64,000 nt of DNA from Clostridiales bacterium. GTDB taxonomy: Bacteria; Bacillota; Clostridia; Saccharofermentanales; Saccharofermentanaceae. A program made the translations under genes and the position numbers. Location: the NCBI GenBank assembly GCA_017427465.1, contig JAFRST010000053.1, positions 1-64,000 of the forward strand. Reading direction: 5' to 3'. Every line of letters starts with the position of its first letter. Within the stretch, counting starts at the first letter, position 1. The notes beneath the pieces were generated by a model. It saw nothing but the letters and a program-made list of their open reading frames with translations, was not told where the DNA came from and did not search any database. Shown piece after piece: positions 18,340-26,805 of the stretch.

Positions 18340-18978
18340 TTATCTGGGCAGATATGTTGCCGTGGGATCTTCGTTCTTCTTTTTGTTCTTAGAGGAAGAA
18401 ACAAAGCAGACCGTGATGCCCAAAAGAGGGATCATCATGACTGCGCAGACGAGGGCGATCGTGCCGGTACGTGTGCTCGTGCAGTCAAAAAGCACATAGC
18501 GGATCGTATATCCTTCCGCAGCAGAGATCCCCAGATCACTGCAGTAGCCGTTGTAGTAGTTCAGAGCTTCGGAAGGCTGTGACTTAACCTGTCCGATAAA
18601 GGTCCGAGGCTCCATTTCGATATAATCTGTCTTGCCATCGAGATAGTCGTACGTGGCATCGGCCATCTTATCGAGATACTCCTTGTCCTCTTTCTTGGAT
18701 ACACACATAGGCATGACCGAACCGTCGTACATCCAGATCATGTAATAGTATTCGTGACCCGTAGTGATGAAATAATCCTTCTTATCGCACTCCGCGTACT
18801 CACCGAGGCATGCTATGACTTCATAAGATATCCACTTTTCCTTGTATGCATCCTCATTGAGCGCAGCCTCTTCGTATGTCGCTGCGACACCTCCGAAAAT
18901 AAGGTCTCTCATAAAGAATACGACAGTTCCGAATAAGACGAACGCCAGTATGGAAATGACTAACAGTCTTTTGTTCAT
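18340..18978 (-). CDS. Membrane-anchored protein of unknown function
   Basis: 212 residues with a membrane segment near each end (about 5-23 and 176-197) and a roughly 150-residue presumably extracytoplasmic domain holding four cysteines. The start at 18978 (MNKRLLVISIL) is taken because it opens directly on the first membrane segment; the longer frame to 19026 lacks support, and the ribosome site is weak in either case. No family recognised. Downstream of the two-component genes on the same strand. Confidence 0.6.
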   Translation of the reverse strand: MNKRLLVISILAFVLFGTVVFFMRDLIFGGVAATYEEAALNEDAYKEKWISYEVIACLGEYAECDKKDYFITTGHEYYYMIWMYDGSVMPMCVSKKEDKEYLDKMADATYDYLDGKTDYIEMEPRTFIGQVKSQPSEALNYYNGYCSDLGISAAEGYTIRYVLFDCTSTRTGTIALVCAVMMIPLLGITVCFVSSSKNKKKNEDPTATYLPR

Positions 18979-19089
18979 AACATAATTTGTCCCCCGCTCT
19001 TGAATTGCTGCCCGATATTGTAACATACGGACGCGCTTCGAGCGCGGGGGCTCATTTTGCTATTCCTATTCCGGTATGGTCAAAAGACC

Positions 19090-20787
19090 TTACTTTTTGC
19101 TGATCTTAGCTTCAAACACACCGTCTTCGAGTTTTGTCTTAAGCTTGAGCCTGTGCTGCTCCAATATCCTTCCGGCGATCGCGATGCCGGTGCCCGGAGT
19201 GAACTTGTCGAGTTCAGTCTTATTCGTGACCGTGATCTCTTTCTTACCGATCTTTACGTCGATGTCCGAGTCTCCGGTCTTGTATTTAGCCGCATTGTCG
19301 ATCAGGCAGAATACCGCGTGCTTGAAGTATTCCCTGTCCATCGGGATCTCCGTGTCGCCTGTTAAGTTGATCTTGGCACCTGCCTTTTCAGCCGCCTGAT
19401 CGAAAACCTCTTTGACAGAGCCTTTCTCCAATACGGGATTGATCTTGCCGGCAGTCTTTAAGATCGCTTCGATGTCTTTATTCATCTCGGTCGTTTTCGC
19501 GAGAATGTCTTCGGCATACTTATTCTTCTCCTCGCTGTCATCGACGTCTTTGAGGTTCTCCGCGTAGCCGTTGAGGATCATCAGAGGAGTCTTGAGATTG
19601 TGCGCCAGAGAATCTATAAGATTGTTCTTGAAAAGATTATTCTCGTAAGCCTTCTTGTACTGTGAATAAGGCCTGATGGCGGCAAGAAGGCCGATTCCGG
19701 CACAAAGAACGAACAGAACGACAGCGTAGATGATTATGAACGGCTTGAAGTAGTCAAAGAACGACACAGTGGTCATGACATATTCGATCAGGTATTTATT
19801 ACCGTTGATCTCGACGATCTTGAAGACACCCTGGGTCGTTAATCCGTCTGCTTCGTATTTAGCACCGTACCAATCACCGTAATCGTAGAATTCCTTGAAC
19901 TTGGGGTTGTTCATGTCACGCATGTCGTAAAGATTGGTCGCAGAAAATATGCTTCCCTCCTGCTTGAAGAACTCCGTGGGGTAAATATTGTTGCCGAATA
20001 CCTGGGCACTGTAAACGACCACATTGTCATCGCCGGAAAGATAAAGGTCTGATGATCCGGGAGTTGTAAAGTCCCACTTCTTGTCATTCGAGATTACTTC
20101 TCCCAAATGCAGTTTGTTGCTGTCCTTATAGTAGGTATTGGCCTCAAGCGTAGGATATCTCTTCATTGCGATAGCGTCCGCGATAATATAAAACGGATCT
20201 ACATCATATCCCAATGAACTGCTTGACCAAAGAGCATTATAGGCATTTTTAAAATACGGATCGTTGACGTAATCAACATCCCATATCTCATCGCTTTCGA
20301 GATATTCAATAGAAAAGCCTTCTACTATGGAATCAACGGTCACTGACTCAGAGCCTGACGTTACGACCGCGACATCATCCTCGTTAAAAGAAATACTGTA
20401 ATCTCCTGTGGTCTCACCTTCTACTACAAGTTCGGAACTGTTAATGACATACACCCATTTGTGCAGATTCATCTCGACGGGAACCGTGCTGTAACTTGTC
20501 TCATAGATCGTCTGGAACTGCCCGGCGTCTCCGACCTTGGCAAGCCTGACATAATCTGCATCATAAAAGTTGCACATGATGCTCACGAAGATCTCGTCGC
20601 TCGTTCCCTCATCGTAGCTTTTTAGGATCTTCTCATAATTTTTTCCCATGTCTGAGAAACCGCTGATGATCAGATTGTCGTATCTGGTCGCAAAAGCGAT
20701 AATGGTAATGCTGTAAATGATCGCGCCTATAAGCAGAGCTGCTATCACTCTGGACAGAGCGAATCTCCAATATTTCTTGTTTTTCAC
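19090..20787 (-). CDS. Sensor histidine kinase
   Basis: 565 residues. Two membrane helices (about 9-30 and 330-352) enclose a large extracytoplasmic sensor region of about 300 residues. The dimerisation box SLAHNLKTPL gives the phospho-accepting H396 by count. The C-terminal ATPase has the N box (LIDNAAKYK) but a shortened, atypical D/G1 region (VTNKTELDKFTPGTGIAIAGRIL). Starts 14 bp after the response regulator stop, so it forms a pair with it. Signal unknown. Confidence 0.88.
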   Translation of the reverse strand: MKNKKYWRFALSRVIAALLIGAIIYSITIIAFATRYDNLIISGFSDMGKNYEKILKSYDEGTSDEIFVSIMCNFYDADYVRLAKVGDAGQFQTIYETSYSTVPVEMNLHKWVYVINSSELVVEGETTGDYSISFNEDDVAVVTSGSESVTVDSIVEGFSIEYLESDEIWDVDYVNDPYFKNAYNALWSSSSLGYDVDPFYIIADAIAMKRYPTLEANTYYKDSNKLHLGEVISNDKKWDFTTPGSSDLYLSGDDNVVVYSAQVFGNNIYPTEFFKQEGSIFSATNLYDMRDMNNPKFKEFYDYGDWYGAKYEADGLTTQGVFKIVEINGNKYLIEYVMTTVSFFDYFKPFIIIYAVVLFVLCAGIGLLAAIRPYSQYKKAYENNLFKNNLIDSLAHNLKTPLMILNGYAENLKDVDDSEEKNKYAEDILAKTTEMNKDIEAILKTAGKINPVLEKGSVKEVFDQAAEKAGAKINLTGDTEIPMDREYFKHAVFCLIDNAAKYKTGDSDIDVKIGKKEITVTNKTELDKFTPGTGIAIAGRILEQHRLKLKTKLEDGVFEAKISKK

Positions 20788-20801
20788 CTATTATACCTCC
20801 C

Positions 20802-21473
20802 CTAGTCGAACCGGTAGCCGACCCCTATCAGAGTCTTTATGTGGCTGCCTTCCTTGCGAAGTTTGTTACGAAGGTTTTTGACGCGGTTGTCTATAACGCG
20901 CTCGGTGATATACATATCATCACCCCAGGCAACTGCGAGCAGGAGCTTCCTCGTGATCGCCGTTCCCGGATGTTCCATCATGTACTTGAGGATCTGGTAT
21001 TCCTTAGGCGGCAGGTCGACCACTTCGCCTCCTACCTTCACCTCTATCCTTAAAGGATCCAGGCTGATCTGACCGCTCGTAAGGACTTTCTTCTCCGTGA
21101 CCTCCGTGGTCGCCGAGCGCTCAAGGATCGCCAGGAGCTTACTGTACAGAACCGCGATCGAGAACGGCTTGACGATGTAATCGTCTGCACCAATCTCATA
21201 GCCGTACAGGACGTCTTCCTCCCTGACCTTGCCGGTCAGAAAAACGAGCGGCACATTCGATCTTCTCCTGATAAGCTTGCATAGTTCAAACCCGTCCAAG
21301 CCCGGCATCATTATGTCGAGAACGATGAGATCGTAGGATTCATTGAGGAATTTGGAAAGGCCTTCGTTGCCGTCCTCTGCAAAATCCAACGCGATCTTAT
21401 CGCGCCTTCCGAAATAATCACCTATGACACGCCTGATCTGGGCGTCATCTTCAACGAGCAAAACTCTGTACAT
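20802..21473 (-). CDS. OmpR/PhoB-family response regulator
   Basis: 223 residues. Receiver domain with LLVEDD, phosphoacceptor D53 (VLDIMMPG) and the KPF lysine, then a winged-helix DNA-binding domain (LPPKEYQILKYM, VGYRFD at the end). First gene of a two-gene operon with the kinase. A perfect 11-bp tandem repeat upstream (21508-21529) is a plausible autoregulatory binding site. Confidence 0.93.
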   Translation of the reverse strand: MYRVLLVEDDAQIRRVIGDYFGRRDKIALDFAEDGNEGLSKFLNESYDLIVLDIMMPGLDGFELCKLIRRRSNVPLVFLTGKVREEDVLYGYEIGADDYIVKPFSIAVLYSKLLAILERSATTEVTEKKVLTSGQISLDPLRIEVKVGGEVVDLPPKEYQILKYMMEHPGTAITRKLLLAVAWGDDMYITERVIDNRVKNLRNKLRKEGSHIKTLIGVGYRFD

Positions 21474-21507
21474 GAACTTCCTCCGTCAAGAGTGATGTTA
21501 CACGTCC

Positions 21508-21529
21508 AGTGTATCGTTAGTGTATCGTT
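21508..21529. promoter_or_regulatory. 11-bp tandem direct repeat upstream of the response regulator
   Basis: AGTGTATCGTT occurs twice head to tail (21508-21518 and 21519-21529), 35 bp before the regulator start. One-turn direct repeats are the usual target of OmpR/PhoB dimers. Confidence 0.55.
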
Positions 21530-21605
21530 TTCACAAATGGGAAGTCAGGGAGCGGGAACATGCCGGCGTTGGCAGAGTTATGGGATCTCCCCAAATGCAT
21601 TTTGT

Positions 21606-21626
21606 TGAAATTGATAATCAGTTTCA
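21606..21626. promoter_or_regulatory. Fur-like palindromic operator of the metal transporter
   Basis: A 21-bp near-perfect palindrome with core TTGATAATCA flanked by TGAAA and TTTCA. It matches 15 of 19 positions of the classical Fur box and lies 2 bp upstream of the -35 of the promoter at 21629. Fur, Zur, MntR-like or other metal sensors could use it; the family cannot be settled from the site. Confidence 0.6.
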
Positions 21627-21628
21627 TA

Positions 21629-21657
21629 TTGACACTGTGCACCCCTGCTCCTATAAT
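21629..21657 (+). promoter_or_regulatory. Consensus sigma-A promoter of the metal ABC operon
   Basis: TTGACA at 21629-21634, exactly 17 bp, TATAAT at 21652-21657: a perfect match, 56 bp before the first gene. Such strength implies control by a repressor. Confidence 0.85.
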
Positions 21658-21713
21658 AGCTTTCCGTAAACTAATAAAATTAAGGAGAAACGGGCCTTCC
21701 TGCCCCTTAGGAC

Positions 21714-22684
21714 ATGAGCTTTAAAGGTCACAACACAATAAAGAAACTCCTATCGGTGCTGACAGCAGCACTGATGGTTTTCGCTGCCTGCTCATGCTCG
21801 GCAAAAGCAGATAATAACGGCAAGCTCAAGGTCGTCACGACGATCTTCCCCGAATACGACTGGGTAAAGCAGATCGCAGGAAATAACATAGATAATATCG
21901 ACTTAACGCTCCTTTGCGACAATGGCGTGGACATGCACAGCTTCCAGCCGGCGGCAAGTGACATCATCAAGATCTCTTCATGCGATGTTTTCGTATATGT
22001 CGGAGGCGAATCTGACGAGTGGGTCGAAGATGCCCTGAAAGAAGCCGTCAACAAGGACATGAAGGTCGTAAACCTCTTGGAGCTTCTGGGTGACGCAGCC
22101 AAGGAAGAAGAACTCGTCGAAGGAATGCAGGGCGAGATCGAAGAGGGCGAATTGGATGAGCACGTATGGCTCTCGCTCAAGAATTCACAGCTGTTCGTAC
22201 TTGGCATTGCACGCGCCATGGGCGAAGCAGATCCCGAACACGGATCATCTTATGAGACAAATGCCGAAAGATATAATGAGAAACTTCAGGATCTGGACAG
22301 CCGCTTCAGGAACATGGTATTTAACGGAACTAAGGACACGATCCTTTTCGGCGACAGATTCCCCTTCAGATACATGGCTGAAGAATACGGGCTTAACTAC
22401 TATGCGGCTTTCTCAGGGTGCTCAGCTGAGACTGAGGCAAGCTTCGAGACGATAGTTTTCCTTGCAGGCAAAATAGATGAACTCGGGCTTAAGGCTGTCC
22501 TCACGATCGACGGCAGCGACCAGTCGATCGCCAAGACGATCGTGGAGAACACGGCGTCCAAGGACCAGGATATTCTCGTCATGGATTCGATGCAGAGCAC
22601 GACGTCAAAAGACAGCGCGCAGGGCGTAACGTATATAACCATCATGGAATATAACATGGCAACGGTAGCGAGGGCATTGGCATA

Positions 22685-22685
<1 letters not shown>
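21714..22685 (+). CDS. Metal ABC transporter substrate-binding lipoprotein (ZnuA/TroA family)
   Basis: 323 residues. Lipoprotein signal (FAACSC, Cys26). Cluster A-1 fold with likely ligands in DMHSFQPAASD and DEHVW; the usual third histidine appears replaced in FGDRFPFRYM, and the last acidic ligand lies in TIDGSDQS. A Glu-rich loop (EEELVEGMQGEIEEGELDE) sits where zinc proteins often carry a His-rich loop. Zinc, manganese or iron are possible. An in-frame stop two codons upstream fixes the start despite a weak ribosome site. Stop overlaps the next gene's start (TAATG). Confidence 0.85.
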
Positions 22686-23390
<705 letters not shown>

Positions 23391-23398
<8 letters not shown>

Positions 23399-24233
23399 TA
23401 CATTGATAAATTACCTCTCATATCCGTTCGTAAGATACGCGCTTATCGTAGGCGTGCTGATCGCACTGTGCTCTTCCTTGCTCGGCGTGATCCTCGTACT
23501 CAAAAGATTCTCTTATATCGGTGACGGCTTATCACACGTCGCATTCGGCGCGATGGCCATCGCCGCAGTTGTCGGCCTGTCTGACCGCATGGTATTAACG
23601 CTCCCCATCACAATAATCTGCGCGATACTGCTCCTTTGGACAGGCCAGAACGCGAAGATAAAAGGTGATGCCGCGATCGCCATGATATCAGTCGGAGCAC
23701 TCGCTGTCGGCTATCTTCTCATGAATATTTTCCCGACTTCATCGAACATCTCAGGTGACGTCTGCTCAACGCTTTTCGGCTCCATGAAGATCCTCACGCT
23801 GACCAAATCGGAGGTAATCCTGAGCATCGTTCTGTCGGTAGTTGTGGTTATCCTTTTTGTCGCATTCTATAACAGGTTTTTCGCGGTGACATTCGACGAG
23901 AGCTTTGCCAAGGCAGTCGGCACGAAGACCAATCTTCTGAACTTCCTGATCGCTACGATCATCGCAATCATCATCGTGCTCGCGATGAACCTCGTAGGAT
24001 CGCTCCTCGTATCGGCACTGGTCATCTTCCCCGCGCTGTCCGCGATGCGCATCTTCAAGAGCTTCAGATCGGTAACGGTCTTCTCGGCGGTCTTATCGGT
24101 AATATGCGCACTGTTTGGAATCATCCTGTCGATCCTTCTGAATACACCTGTAGGATCAACGATCGTCGTAACTGACATCGTCGCATTCGGAGTGTGCTCT
24201 TTGATCGGAATGATTGGGGTTAGAGGTAAGTAA
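23391..24233 (+). CDS. Metal ABC transporter permease (ZnuB-like)
   Basis: 280 residues with about eight hydrophobic segments, including the family segment SYIGDGLSHVAFGAMA. The ATG at 23391 overlaps the last codons of the ATPase gene; GGAGGGAGG lies about 15 bases upstream inside that gene. The longer frame to 23289 only adds out-of-frame ATPase sequence. Last gene of the three-gene operon. Confidence 0.9.
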
Positions 24234-24270
24234 GGGGTAGAGAATTCCGCTTCTTAGGAGAATCCCCTGT

Positions 24271-24470
24271 CTTTTTCCCAAATCGCATTTTTTCAGGATT
24301 TTTGGGGGGAAATCCCGGCAAGATTTCCCCCAAATAAACATTTTTTCGGATTTCAGGAAAAGATTTGCGGAGTTTTTCTCCCAAAAATGCGAGTTTTATG
24401 ATTTTGGGGAGAAACCGCCCCTTTATTTTCCCCCAAAACTCTGATTTTTCGTGATTTGGGGAAAAACCGC
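24271..24470. repeat. Series of about four related hairpin units of roughly 50 bp
   Basis: Units at about 24272, 24324, 24373 and 24424 each begin TTTYCCC(C)AAA, contain a T-rich loop, and (except the second) end with ATTTNGGGGAAA-like sequence, so most fold into a hairpin. They fill the gap between the convergent permease and NudC genes and may terminate both. Confidence 0.6.
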
Positions 24471-24477
24471 TTATATA

Positions 24478-25302
24478 TCAGACCCGGCCTTCCTTGAACA
24501 TCTTCATCATCTCGTTGGTAAGACTGTAATCATCGGGCTGCAGTTCGATCTCTTCGCGCGTGCGCCACTCGGCGACCTTGAGCTCGCCCTCATCCATCTT
24601 GATCTTATCGTCTCCGTCCACGTCGCAGTAAAAGCCGGTGAGCAGGTCATCGACAATGCCCCACGGCTGGGACTTGTAGTAGCGGATATTCTTGACGCGA
24701 AGGCCGGTCTCTTCCATGACTTCCCTGGCGACGGTCTCTTCCAGGGTCTCGCCGATCTCTGTAAAGCCCGCAACGAGCGCATAGTGCGCGTATCCGGTCT
24801 TATACTGGGTCACAAGGATCTTATCGCCGTTAGTGACACCGACGATCACCGCGGGAACGATCCTCGGGTAGATCACGTTGCCGCATTCACAGCGCAGAGC
24901 GCGTTCTTTATCATCTACAGAAGTTTTCTTTCCGCACCATCCGCAGTACTTATTTCCTCTGTACCAATTGGCGAGCTGGAGCGCCGTAAACGCTAGGAAA
25001 ACATTCTGCTTCTCTGCTATCCCGGAGCGCCTGAACGTCCTGACATTTACGAATTCGTATCCGGAGGGAAACGCTGTATCTTCAGAACCCGCATCAAGGA
25101 AGAAATAGTATCCTTCATCGAGCGCAAAAAGGTAGATGAGCTTGCCGCGGATCTCATCCGTCAGTTCGCTTACTCGCGGGAAAGACTCTCCTTTTACCAG
25201 GATGTCCTGGTGTCTGAAAGCCATTACATAACTGTTGTCATTAGGTATACGGGCCGGATAATAATGATTATCCAGCTTGTGCGGATAAATATCCTGAATC
25301 AT
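24478..25302 (-). CDS. nudC: NADH pyrophosphatase, Nudix family
   Basis: 274 residues. Hydrolyses NAD(H) to NMN(H) and AMP and, in the E. coli homologue, removes NAD caps from RNA. N-terminal domain, then a zinc ribbon (C120, C123, C138, C140), the complete Nudix box GX5EX7REVMEETG at about 179-201, and the NudC-specific SQPW (211-214). Next in the minus-strand run downstream of the PNPOx-family gene, 9 bp after its stop, so probably cotranscribed. Confidence 0.9.
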   Translation of the reverse strand: MIQDIYPHKLDNHYYPARIPNDNSYVMAFRHQDILVKGESFPRVSELTDEIRGKLIYLFALDEGYYFFLDAGSEDTAFPSGYEFVNVRTFRRSGIAEKQNVFLAFTALQLANWYRGNKYCGWCGKKTSVDDKERALRCECGNVIYPRIVPAVIVGVTNGDKILVTQYKTGYAHYALVAGFTEIGETLEETVAREVMEETGLRVKNIRYYKSQPWGIVDDLLTGFYCDVDGDDKIKMDEGELKVAEWRTREEIELQPDDYSLTNEMMKMFKEGRV

Positions 25303-25311
25303 GTTTAATCC

Positions 25312-25719
25312 TTAGAAATTAAAAGTCTCGGGAGCACCGGCAAACGAGCTGAACGTAGCTGTTGCATCCTTGAAGTAAAGTACCTGCGTGTTGTCATCAT
25401 CAGGATCGTACATAGCCTTGAGCTGAGGCATCTTCTCGAGCATGGCAACCTTAACATCGCGGTTATCATCGTTGATGAGCTCGCCTGATACGCGGAGCCA
25501 TGTGCCTGTCTGTCCGTCGAAAGCACAGATCTCAGCCTTGGGATTAGCTGCAATCTGCTTTGAAACGGGCTTTACCTTACCGGTCTGTATATAGAGCTTG
25601 CCGTCGTAAATAAGGGCTGTGCCAAAAGGTCTTACTCTCGGCTGATCTCCTTCAACTGTTGCAAGATAATATGTCTGTGTCTTATCCAAAAATTCGCAAA
25701 CTTTCTCAATGCCTTCCAT
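25312..25719 (-). CDS. Pyridoxamine 5'-phosphate oxidase family protein
   Basis: 135 residues of the split-barrel flavin-binding fold: TYYLATVEGDQPRVRPFGT, LYIQTGKVKPVSKQI and GTWLRVSGELI. Small proteins of this kind bind FMN or F420 and reduce diverse substrates; the substrate is unknown. The start at 25719 is supported by GAAAGGAAGTAGGA; the frame to 25785 extends through non-family sequence. Between the Dabb gene and nudC on the same strand. Confidence 0.82.
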   Translation of the reverse strand: MEGIEKVCEFLDKTQTYYLATVEGDQPRVRPFGTALIYDGKLYIQTGKVKPVSKQIAANPKAEICAFDGQTGTWLRVSGELINDDNRDVKVAMLEKMPQLKAMYDPDDDNTQVLYFKDATATFSSFAGAPETFNF

Positions 25720-25799
25720 AATCCTACTTCCTTTCTGATTTATAGAATAATTTTCACACCGCTTAAAGTTATCGTCAACCGCCAAAGGCGGCCCTGCTT

Positions 25800-26102
25800 T
25801 TATACCTCGTAATCGAAGCTGCTCCTGACCTTAACGAACGGTCTTACCTTCGTGGTCGCGACTTCGACGTGCAGAGGGTTCGACGAATAATTCTTTAATG
25901 CTTCCCCGCTCTCGAAAAGAGAATCCAGCATCGCATCGCCTGAAGAGCTTGCGAGTTTATCTGTATTTACCTTTATCTCAACAAGGCCGGGGATCTTACC
26001 TGTAAGTCCTTCAAGTCCTGCCTTGATGCCGGCCTTGATCTCTTCCTTCTCTGCTTCTGAATATTCGTCCTTGATCGTCCAAACAATAACGTGTCTTACC
26101 AT
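25800..26102 (-). CDS. Dabb (stress-responsive alpha/beta barrel) domain protein
   Basis: 100 residues starting MVRHVIVWTIKDE, the characteristic opening of the dimeric ferredoxin-like Dabb family, with KIPGLVEIKVN and HVEVATTKVRPFV following. Biochemical role unknown in most members. GAGGTGA precedes the start. Divergent from the TetR gene and first of the three-gene run to nudC. Confidence 0.82.
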   Translation of the reverse strand: MVRHVIVWTIKDEYSEAEKEEIKAGIKAGLEGLTGKIPGLVEIKVNTDKLASSSGDAMLDSLFESGEALKNYSSNPLHVEVATTKVRPFVKVRSSFDYEV

Positions 26103-26161
26103 GATGATTCACCTCGGATGAAGATAAAGTAATTATAACATTGCCCTTCAAAAGTTGATGA

Positions 26162-26190
26162 TTGCAGAGGTCTTTGGAATGTGATATCTT
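26162..26190 (+). promoter_or_regulatory. Probable promoter of the tetR-rph-like pair
   Basis: TTGCAG (26162-26167), 17 bp, TATCTT (26185-26190). Transcription would begin inside the palindrome at 26192-26213. Confidence 0.5.
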
Positions 26191-26191
26191 T

Positions 26192-26213
26192 ATTATTGAA
26201 CACGTTCAATAAT
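26192..26213. promoter_or_regulatory. 22-bp perfect palindromic operator for the TetR protein
   Basis: ATTATTGAAC at 26192-26201, a 2-bp centre, and its exact reverse GTTCAATAAT at 26204-26213, ending 11 bp before the tetR start. Position and symmetry point to autoregulation. Confidence 0.75.
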
Positions 26214-26224
26214 TGGAGCACACC

Positions 26225-26803
26225 ATGCAAAAAGACGAGAAACTTAACATCACAAAAGACAAGCTGGTCGAAGCAACATTCCTTCTTATGGAAGAAGCCG
26301 ATGACCCGCTGGCGGTCACGTCAAGGCAGATAGCAGACAGGGCCGGCGTTAAGCCCTCCATGATCAACTATTGCTTCGGCTCAAGAGAGAAGCTTATTTA
26401 CAATACTTTCCAGAAGCAGTATCTGGGATTCCTTCAGGAGAAAAAGATCGCTAAGCTCATAGCCTCCGACATCGCACCCAAAGAGCTTCTCAAAAAGCTC
26501 CATTTTACTGTCGCAAAGTGCCTGGTGGAGAACCCCAAATTCACAAAGGCCATAACAGGCTTCGTGCTCTTCAACAGAGACCTGTCGCAGGAGTCATTCA
26601 GCTACCCGTATGTTAAAAAACATTACAACGGCCGCAGGACCGATGAGGAGTGCAGGCTGATCGCGTACGAGCTCTCTGCCATGATGCAGCTCATCGTGTG
26701 CCGCAAAGACGATATAAAGTCAAGCTTCGGCATCAACCTCGACAAGGATAAAGAGCTAAAGAAATATATCGACATGAGAGTCGATCTTTTGCTGGGTGAC
26801 TGA
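26225..26803 (+). CDS. TetR-family transcriptional regulator
   Basis: 192 residues. N-terminal helix-turn-helix (VTSRQIADRAGVKPSMINYCFGSREKL) and a divergent ligand-binding C-terminal domain. The ATG at 26225 has GGAG six bases upstream; the upstream TTG at 26213 lies in the operator. Two bases separate its stop from the next gene, so it is cotranscribed with the phosphotransferase-like enzyme and probably represses both through the palindrome. Inducer unknown. Confidence 0.9.
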   Translation: MQKDEKLNITKDKLVEATFLLMEEADDPLAVTSRQIADRAGVKPSMINYCFGSREKLIYNTFQKQYLGFLQEKKIAKLIASDIAPKELLKKLHFTVAKCLVENPKFTKAITGFVLFNRDLSQESFSYPYVKKHYNGRRTDEECRLIAYELSAMMQLIVCRKDDIKSSFGINLDKDKELKKYIDMRVDLLLGD

Positions 26804-26805
26804 TC

